Assembly (NCBI GenBank): GCA_902509905.1
Contig: CABWZI010000006.1
Span: forward strand, 1 to 64,000
Origin: an uncultured Gammaproteobacteria bacterium
Lineage (GTDB): Bacteria > Pseudomonadota > Gammaproteobacteria > PS1 > Pseudothioglobaceae
Length of the DNA stretch: 64,000 nucleotides
Direction of reading: 5' to 3'
The position numbers were made by a program, and so were the translations under genes. Of the stretch, positions 58,612-64,000 are shown in pieces. The notes beneath the pieces are model-generated. The model was not told where the DNA came from. It saw only the letters and a list, made by a program, of their open reading frames with translations, and made no database searches. Within the stretch, counting starts at the first letter, position 1. Each line of letters starts with the position of its first letter.

Positions 58612-59669
58612 TTGAATGCCAGTTAAAAATCAATTTAGAAGGCTTCACATTAGATGCCAAATTCAGTGTACCTGATCAGGGCATAACCGTTATTTTTGGA
58701 CCCTCTGGCTCAGGTAAGACAACATTATTAAGAGCTATTGCAGGTCTTGAAAAGGGCGATTCAGGCTTTCTTAAAGTTGGCGATTCAATTTGGCAAACAG
58801 ATGATAATTTTGTTCCAACACATAAACGTCAGATCGGCTATGTATTTCAGGATGCTGGCTTATTTGATCATCTTGATGTAAGTGGCAACCTTAATTACGT
58901 AAAAAAAAGAAAAACTGGGCTCAAAAAAGTTTTTATTGATTCAATATACACTTTACTAGATATTGAATCATTACTAAATAGGCGAATAGGTCAGCTATCA
59001 GGGGGTGAAAAGCAGCGGGTTGCAATTGCAAGAGCGTTATTGACTAATCCCAAAATTTTACTCTTGGATGAGCCTCTATCAGCTCTTGACCTTAAGCGTA
59101 AAAATGAAATTCTTCCCTACCTTGATAGTCTTCATAATCAACTAGAGATTCCTATTCTTTATGTAACTCACTCACAAGACGAGACCTCAAGACTAGCAGA
59201 CCACATTATGCTTATTGAAGATGGAAAAATTATTGGGAATGGACCAATTAATGAGATGTTGACTAGTTTTGAAATGCCCTTGTCTCACAGCGGTGATGCA
59301 ATATCAATTTTTGAGGCCAGGGTGATTAGTCGTGATACTGATTTTAATTTGATGCATCTTGAATTTAATGGTGGACAATTTATTGTTCCGGATAATGCGT
59401 TGCCAATAGACAGTCTTGTCAGAATAAGAGTTGCAGCACGTGATGTTAGTATTACAAAAAAGAAGCAGTCTGATACAAGTATTCTAAATATTTTTCCAGC
59501 AGTTGTTGAAGAGATAGTTCCTGAAGGGAATGCTCAAGTCATCGTTCGACTGACATTAAACGGGGTTGTATTGCTTGCATGCTTGACTAGAAAGTCTTCA
59601 GCTTCTCTAAAACTAGACAAAGGATCCAGCGTATTTGTTCAGGTTAAAAGCGTTGCGATTCTTAACTAG
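58608..59669 (+). CDS. modC: Molybdate ABC transporter ATP-binding protein ModC
   Basis: 353 aa with GTG start. ABC domain: Walker A GPSGSGKTT, IGYVFQDAGLFDHLDV, signature LSGGEKQRVAIARAL, Walker B ILLLDEPLSALD. The C-terminal Mop/TOBE domain (about 290-350) binds molybdate and is typical of ModC. It ends 8 bp inside the opposite MFS gene. The pump can also carry tungstate. Confidence 0.94.
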   Translation: MIECQLKINLEGFTLDAKFSVPDQGITVIFGPSGSGKTTLLRAIAGLEKGDSGFLKVGDSIWQTDDNFVPTHKRQIGYVFQDAGLFDHLDVSGNLNYVKKRKTGLKKVFIDSIYTLLDIESLLNRRIGQLSGGEKQRVAIARALLTNPKILLLDEPLSALDLKRKNEILPYLDSLHNQLEIPILYVTHSQDETSRLADHIMLIEDGKIIGNGPINEMLTSFEMPLSHSGDAISIFEARVISRDTDFNLMHLEFNGGQFIVPDNALPIDSLVRIRVAARDVSITKKKQSDTSILNIFPAVVEEIVPEGNAQVIVRLTLNGVVLLACLTRKSSASLKLDKGSSVFVQVKSVAILN

Positions 59670-60882
59670 TCTGAAGATTGGCTCTGAGTCTTTGGATAGG
59701 CCTTTCATCTATAAAGACATGAATAAGCGCAGTAATAGCTGCAATTATTGCAGCCCACCACCAGACCTGATTATATGAACCAGTTGTGTCAAAAAGGTAG
59801 CCCCCAAGCCAAACTCCTGTAAACGAGCCAATTTGATGATTTAGGAAAACGATTCCGTAGAGAGTTCCCATAAATCTCAAACCAAACATCTGGGCGACCA
59901 ATCCAGAAGTTGGCGGAACTGTAGCAAGCCATAGAAGGCCAGTAGCAAAAGAGAACGCATAGATTGTCAGTGTAGAAATTGGAATAACAAGAAACAAGAC
60001 AATCACAACAGACCTTGCTGCATAGATATAAGTCAAAATCCATTTCTTTGAATAGATTCCAGATAGATGACCAGAGATGAGTGAGCCAATAATATTACAA
60101 AGACCAATAATCGATAAGCTAATTGCTGCAACAGAGCTATCAAACCCCTTATCTGCAAGGTAAGACGGCATATGAACTGTAATAAAGGCTAGCTGAAACC
60201 CGCACACAAAAAATCCAGCAATGAGAAGCCAATAATGAATGTGTCCAGACGCCTCACTCAGAGCTTCTCTTAGGTTTTGTTGAGGTTCATTATCAACAGT
60301 AATATTAGTTTTCACATCACCCTTGAATACGGGCGAAAAAAGAATCATAGACAATGCTCCGATCGCCATCAAGATCAGTGCAACTTGCCACCCATAGGCA
60401 ACTAGAAACTCTCTTGCAACAGGAATAAAAACGAACTGACCAGCTGAGCCTGCAGCTGTTCCTACTCCAAGTGCTAGAGCTCTTTTTTCAGGAGCAACCA
60501 TCCTTGCCATTGCTGGCAGAACAACGCCTAGGCCTGTTCCAGAGATACCCATTCCAATAAGAATTCCTGCTCCTAAGTGGAGGCCAATAAAGCTGTCAGC
60601 GGTCGCTGTAATATAAAGGCCTAGAGAGTAGAAAATCGAGCCCACTATAATCACTCTAGAGGTGCCAAACTTATCTGCTATTGCACCTGCTATGGGTTGA
60701 GATAAGCCCCACAATAGATTTTGAAGTGCTAGAGAGAATGCAAAAACCTCGCGTCCGTATCCGAATGTTTCTGATACAGGCTTTAAGAAAAGACCAAGTG
60801 AAGATCTAAAGCCAAAGTTAATAGCCAAAAGAACACTCGCCAATAAAATTGCTAAACTAATTATTTTTTTATGATGAGCCAT
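59662..60882 (-). CDS. MFS transporter (oxalate/formate antiporter-like)
   Basis: 406 aa with 12 helices. The start at 60882 (MAHHKKIISLAILLASVLLA) is preferred over a TTG 12 codons upstream because the latter overlaps the promoter-like TATACT. Features are FGYGREVFAFSLALQNLLWGL, the loop 2-3 motif GAIADKFGTSRVI and LGVVLPAMARMVAPEKRALALGVG. These resemble monocarboxylate/oxalate-type carriers (MFS, CynX/OxlT-like). Substrate unknown. Convergent with modC. Confidence 0.88.
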   Translation of the reverse strand: MAHHKKIISLAILLASVLLAINFGFRSSLGLFLKPVSETFGYGREVFAFSLALQNLLWGLSQPIAGAIADKFGTSRVIIVGSIFYSLGLYITATADSFIGLHLGAGILIGMGISGTGLGVVLPAMARMVAPEKRALALGVGTAAGSAGQFVFIPVAREFLVAYGWQVALILMAIGALSMILFSPVFKGDVKTNITVDNEPQQNLREALSEASGHIHYWLLIAGFFVCGFQLAFITVHMPSYLADKGFDSSVAAISLSIIGLCNIIGSLISGHLSGIYSKKWILTYIYAARSVVIVLFLVIPISTLTIYAFSFATGLLWLATVPPTSGLVAQMFGLRFMGTLYGIVFLNHQIGSFTGVWLGGYLFDTTGSYNQVWWWAAIIAAITALIHVFIDERPIQRLRANLQTS

Positions 60883-60991
60883 TTGTTTAACAAGAATAGT
60901 TTCCGACAGTATAACCAATATAATTTGACGAACCTACTTATTAATATTAAGATGAGAGTTAGTTCTTTTCATTAATCCAAGAGAGGTTTTT

Positions 60992-61705
60992 ATGCGAGTA
61001 TTGGTTTTTCAGCATGTTGATTGTGAGCACCCTGGATCACTGAGACAATTTTTAGCTGAGGACGGCATTGATTGGGATCCTGTTTATTTACATCGCGGTG
61101 ATAAAATTCCACATTTTGATGATTATGATGCACTTTGGGTAATGGGCGGCCCAATGGATGTATGGGATATTGAGGAAAATCCTTGGCTAATTGATGAAAA
61201 AGCTGCAATTCGGCACTGGGTTAAAGACTTAGGAAAACCTTATCTTGGTCTTTGTTTGGGGCATCAGTTGCTTGCAGATGCATTAGGCGGAACCTGTGGA
61301 CCCCAAAAAATTCCAGAAATTGGCGTGCTTGAGATTGAGTTAACTGAAGAAGGAAAAAAAGATCCGCTATTTAAAGGAACAGCAGAGAAACAACAATGCC
61401 TCCAATGGCACTCTGTCAGGGTTGCTCAGGCGCCTGAGGGAGCAATTATTTTGGCGAATTCAGATGTATGTTCAATACAAGCAATGCGAATTGGAAAGAA
61501 TGCTTGGTCTATGCAGTATCATGTAGAAATAGAGTCGGATACTGTTGACAATTGGGGAGCCATTCCAGAATATGCAGAAGCGTTGAGAAATACATTGGGT
61601 CAGGGCGCCTTATCAGAACTCAAGCAAAAAACTGATCAAAATATGAGTCAATGTTTAAGTTGCGCTAAGCAAATTTATGACAACTTTATGGGACAAATAG
61701 TTTAG
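60992..61705 (+). CDS. Class I glutamine amidotransferase-like protein
   Basis: 237 aa. GATase1 domain with nucleophile C88 (LGLCLGHQLLADALGG), oxyanion loop VMGGPMDVWDIEENPWL, and H177-x-E179 (MQYHVEIE). Resembles the stand-alone GMP-synthase-like GATases that act on glutamine or gamma-glutamyl compounds. A C-terminal extension with C-x2-C (SQCLSCAKQIY) is unusual. Possibly related to gamma-glutamyl methylamide chemistry given the C1 genes that follow, but this is inference. TAAGAGAG... region gives AGAGAGG ahead of the ATG. Confidence 0.85.
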   Translation: MRVLVFQHVDCEHPGSLRQFLAEDGIDWDPVYLHRGDKIPHFDDYDALWVMGGPMDVWDIEENPWLIDEKAAIRHWVKDLGKPYLGLCLGHQLLADALGGTCGPQKIPEIGVLEIELTEEGKKDPLFKGTAEKQQCLQWHSVRVAQAPEGAIILANSDVCSIQAMRIGKNAWSMQYHVEIESDTVDNWGAIPEYAEALRNTLGQGALSELKQKTDQNMSQCLSCAKQIYDNFMGQIV

Positions 61706-61843
61706 TTTATTTCAACTTTTTTTGTCGTTTTTTTTCATTTGATTTTGGACATGTCAATATTCACAATTAACATTGATTTAAAAGGCTTTAACAGTCAATT
61801 TTTTTTCCTCAAAAGAAAAAAGATTAAAATGTAAATTTAATGA

Positions 61844-61872
61844 TTGACACCGAATTTAATTCAAGGTATCTT
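61844..61872 (+). promoter_or_regulatory. Promoter of the corrinoid-protein operon
   Basis: Perfect TTGACA (61844-61849), a 17-bp spacer and TATCTT (61867-61872), with a leader of about 43 bases ahead of the ATG at 61922. The strongest promoter match in the window. Upstream 140 bases are A+T-rich with no other feature. Confidence 0.8.
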
Positions 61873-61921
61873 TCCGTTTTTTTAAAGTTAAATTTATTCC
61901 TAACATTTCGAGGGTTGGCTA

Positions 61922-62626
61922 ATGAGTGAAGAAGACGATTTTGACCTGAATGATCTTGATGATAAAGAGCTCGTGGAGCAAATTCAAGATGACCTCTATG
62001 ATGGACTTGATGCTGAAGTAACTGAGGGGACTGAAATACTACTTGCAAGAGGTTGGGATGCCAATGATGTTCTGGGTGAAGCTCTTGTTGGCGGTATGAA
62101 GATTGTAGGAATAGATTTTAGAGATGGCATTCTTTTTGTTCCAGAAGTCTTAAAGTGTGCTGGTGCAATGAAGGGTGGAATGAAAATTTTAAGACCTATC
62201 CTTGCAGAATCAGCTGAAGATACATCATTGGGTAAGTTTGTCATTGGAACTGTTAAAGGTGACATTCATGACATCGGTAAAAACCTTGTTGGAATGATGT
62301 GTGAGGGAGCAGGATTTGAGGTAATCGACCTTGGCATTAACAACCCTGTTGAAAACTACTTAGAGGCAGTTGACACTCATGAACCAGTTATTCTTGGAAT
62401 GTCCGCATTACTCACCACAACAATGCCCTATATGGGAGTTGTTGTAGAAGAGATGGAAAAAAGAGGAATGCGTAAAGACGTTCATATAATGTGTGGTGGT
62501 GCTCCCTTGAATCAAGAATTTGCTGATTCAATAGGCGTTCCTGCCTATGGTCGTGATGCTGCAAGAAGTGCTGAGATGGCCGAAGAGCATGTTCGCAGTC
62601 TTGGTAAAAAGCGTGCTCACAGATAA
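61922..62626 (+). CDS. Corrinoid (B12-binding) protein, MtgC/MttC type
   Basis: 234 aa. An acidic N-terminal tail, a helical cap domain (about 15-95) with VLGEALVGGMKIVGIDFRDGILFVPEVL, then the cobalamin-binding Rossmann domain with D114-I-H116-D-I-G119 (GDIHDIGKN) whose His ligates cobalt. The later SALLTTTMPYM and MCGGAPLNQEFAD blocks are typical. Carries methyl groups from a substrate-specific methyltransferase (MttB family, not yet seen in this window) to tetrahydrofolate. Confidence 0.94.
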   Translation: MSEEDDFDLNDLDDKELVEQIQDDLYDGLDAEVTEGTEILLARGWDANDVLGEALVGGMKIVGIDFRDGILFVPEVLKCAGAMKGGMKILRPILAESAEDTSLGKFVIGTVKGDIHDIGKNLVGMMCEGAGFEVIDLGINNPVENYLEAVDTHEPVILGMSALLTTTMPYMGVVVEEMEKRGMRKDVHIMCGGAPLNQEFADSIGVPAYGRDAARSAEMAEEHVRSLGKKRAHR

Positions 62627-63248
62627 GGCAGCCGTTGATGAAAATAAAAAGAGATTAGTATTAGGTTGTGGTGCGCTTGTTTATGATCTTTTGAGATTGT
62701 TAAAGCAAAATCCTTCAATTTCAGATAAAGTAAACATTCAATGTTTGCCTGCCAGTTGGCATAACTCCCCCCAATTAATTGCACCAGGTGTGGAGGATTA
62801 TTTATCTAAGAATGCTCATCTTTATAAGGACGTTTACATAGCCTATGCTGATTGTGGAACTGGCGGTGCACTTGACAAAGTTTTAAAGAAGTATGATGCG
62901 AAACGTATAGATGGAGCTCACTGTTATGAATTTTTTGCAGGCACTGAGACTTTTGAAAAACTTTCTGAAGAAGAGATTGGAACTTTTTATTTGACAGATT
63001 ACTTGGTAAAAAATTTCAATAGAATAATGATTAAAGGGCTTGGTCTTGATAAACATCCTGAGCTTTTTGACGTTTACTTTGAACATTATAAAAAGCTTGT
63101 TTATTTGGCTCAAACAGAAAATGAAGAGTGGAAAAGAGATGCAGAGAAATACGCAAAGGATTTTGGTTTTGATTATGAATACAGACTTGTAGGAACAGGC
63201 AGTCTTGATTCTGTTTTTGAAGAAATAGACATTGAGCCATTAAGTTAA
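62613..63248 (+). CDS. DUF1638 protein of corrinoid clusters
   Basis: About 211 aa from a GTG that overlaps the corrinoid gene by 14 bp; an ATG at 62589 is an alternative, and the frame stays open further upstream. Family blocks are RLVLGCGALVYDLLRLL, NIQCLPASWHNSPQLI, YADCGTGGALDKVL and IDGAHCYEFFAGTETF. DUF1638 proteins are regularly found with MttB-type methyltransferases and corrinoid proteins; the biochemical role is not established. Several conserved Cys/His could bind metal. Confidence 0.85.
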   Translation: MLTDKAAVDENKKRLVLGCGALVYDLLRLLKQNPSISDKVNIQCLPASWHNSPQLIAPGVEDYLSKNAHLYKDVYIAYADCGTGGALDKVLKKYDAKRIDGAHCYEFFAGTETFEKLSEEEIGTFYLTDYLVKNFNRIMIKGLGLDKHPELFDVYFEHYKKLVYLAQTENEEWKRDAEKYAKDFGFDYEYRLVGTGSLDSVFEEIDIEPLS

Positions 63249-63276
63249 GTCATGTGTAATTTAGGATGAAAGAATT

Positions 63277-64000
63277 ATGTCAATTTTAAGTGCATTCACC
63301 TCAAAAGAGGAAAACATAGAGGTGAGCAACTCTCTAAAAGTTTTTTTGAATAACTTTTCGATAGAGGTTATGCCCCGTACAGCATCAAAAATCGAGAGTT
63401 TCAACGAAATACTGCCTGAGGATACTAGAATTTATATCGCCCATATTGAGGGTGTGCCTATCGACGAAATGGTTGAAACTGCGAAAAGAATTAGTAACGA
63501 AGGTTTTAATGTAATGCCTCATTTTCCAGCTCGCATCATCAAAGATAAGAGTATGCTCGATGACTGGATAAATAGATATCAGGGTGAGGCAGGAATTGAA
63601 CAAGCGCTGCTTCTAGCTGGAGGAGTCAGTAAGCCCCATGGGGATTATGAAAACTCAATGCAGCTTGTTGAAACAGAATTATTTGAAAAATATAATTTTA
63701 AACACTTGCATTTTGCTGGACATCCAGAGGGTAATAAAGATATTGACTCCGATGGTTCAAATAAGAATGTTGATGCGGCTTTAAGTTGGAAACAGAAATT
63801 TAAAGAACGGACTGATATAGCTTTGGCTTTAACTACACAATTCTGTTTTGAGGCAGGGCCGGTTATCGAGTGGGCAAATTCATTGACCTCGAAAGGAATA
63901 GATATACCAATTCATATTGGGGTTGCTGGACCTGCTAAGTTACAAACTTTGATTAAATTTTCCATTGCCTGCGGGGTTGGCCCTTCACTCAAGGTTTTGC
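63277..64000 (+). CDS. Methylenetetrahydrofolate reductase, N-terminal part (cut by window edge)
   Basis: From the ATG at 63277 the frame is open to the window end (241 codons). MSILSAFTSKEENIEVSNSL, then FSIEVMPRTASKI (strand 1 of the barrel), VMPHFPARII, ALLLAGGVSKPHGDYENS, LHFAGHPEGNKDID, ALTTQFCFE and IHIGVAGPAKLQTL, matching MetF-like FAD barrels of the branch found with corrinoid methyl-transfer genes. Oxidises methyl-THF to methylene-THF in catabolism. Follows DUF1638 after 28 bases. Confidence 0.88.
   Translation, partial: MSILSAFTSKEENIEVSNSLKVFLNNFSIEVMPRTASKIESFNEILPEDTRIYIAHIEGVPIDEMVETAKRISNEGFNVMPHFPARIIKDKSMLDDWINRYQGEAGIEQALLLAGGVSKPHGDYENSMQLVETELFEKYNFKHLHFAGHPEGNKDIDSDGSNKNVDAALSWKQKFKERTDIALALTTQFCFEAGPVIEWANSLTSKGIDIPIHIGVAGPAKLQTLIKFSIACGVGPSLKVL

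Noticed and set aside
60883-60918. TTG start for the MFS transporter
   Set aside because: Overlaps a promoter-like TATACT and adds polar residues without family likeness; the internal ATG gives a standard N-terminus.
62547-62612. Longer DUF1638 protein starting inside the corrinoid gene
   Set aside because: The extra residues lie entirely in the overlap with the corrinoid frame and do not resemble the family; an ATG at 62589 remains a minor alternative to the GTG used.

Overview
The window reads as a chromosome segment of an A+T-rich marine gammaproteobacterium. The core gene order is gammaproteobacterial: initiator tRNA-rimP-nusA-infB-rbfA-truB, dolP next to rsmI, and tesA divergent from ybbA-ybbP. 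The accessory content points to a surface-ocean heterotroph or mixotroph: a green-type proteorhodopsin, an ETHE1-type persulfide dioxygenase, corrinoid/tetrahydrofolate C1 genes, and a chitin-sugar locus. A relative of the SUP05/Arctic96BD-19 (Thioglobus) group fits best. That is inference from gene content, since no rRNA gene is present.

Layout. (1) 1-17.2 kb is housekeeping: rarA-crcB, gshB, the tRNA-fMet/rimP/nusA/infB/rbfA/truB block, purD, rnhB, dolP, rsmI plus a ferredoxin, tesA/ybbA/ybbP, coaE and an elongator tRNA-Met. (2) About 17.3-29.7 kb, starting right behind the tRNA-Met gene, is an accessory region. It holds small secreted, membrane and hypothetical proteins, several in paralogous sets, a dispersed intergenic repeat (17.4-19.4 kb), an XRE-regulated membrane-protein operon, and a structured non-coding stretch near 28.1 kb. 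(3) 29.8-39.9 kb is a metabolic patchwork: proteorhodopsin, GST, a Rieske oxygenase with a DMSP-lyase-like cupin, a second cupin, nitrilase, an Ldh2-type dehydrogenase, an orphan inverse-autotransporter barrel, a divergent SDR and a ureohydrolase. (4) 40.3-43.2 kb holds a 766-aa fusion of a PrnB/IDO-like haem domain to a kynureninase-like PLP enzyme, divergent from an Lrp/AsnC regulator. (5) 44.0-56.4 kb is an amino-sugar locus: GntR regulator-nagA-nagB on one strand; GH20 hexosaminidase, a complete ABC importer, two Gfo/Idh/MocA dehydrogenases and a TIM-barrel isomerase on the other, with matching inverted operator candidates between them. (6) 57.1-59.7 kb is modABC, followed by an MFS carrier. 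(7) 61.0-64.0 kb begins a C1 cluster: glutamine amidotransferase, corrinoid protein, DUF1638 protein and a truncated methylenetetrahydrofolate reductase.

The most interesting items are the PrnB-kynureninase fusion with its own regulator, the amino-sugar locus that has no kinase but carries ketosugar-type enzymes, a recurrent TATAAT-N6-ATG arrangement suggesting leaderless mRNAs, a repeat whose tail supplies a -35 box, and families of tiny secreted or membrane proteins in the island. No CRISPR array, rRNA, integrase, transposase or prophage was seen.
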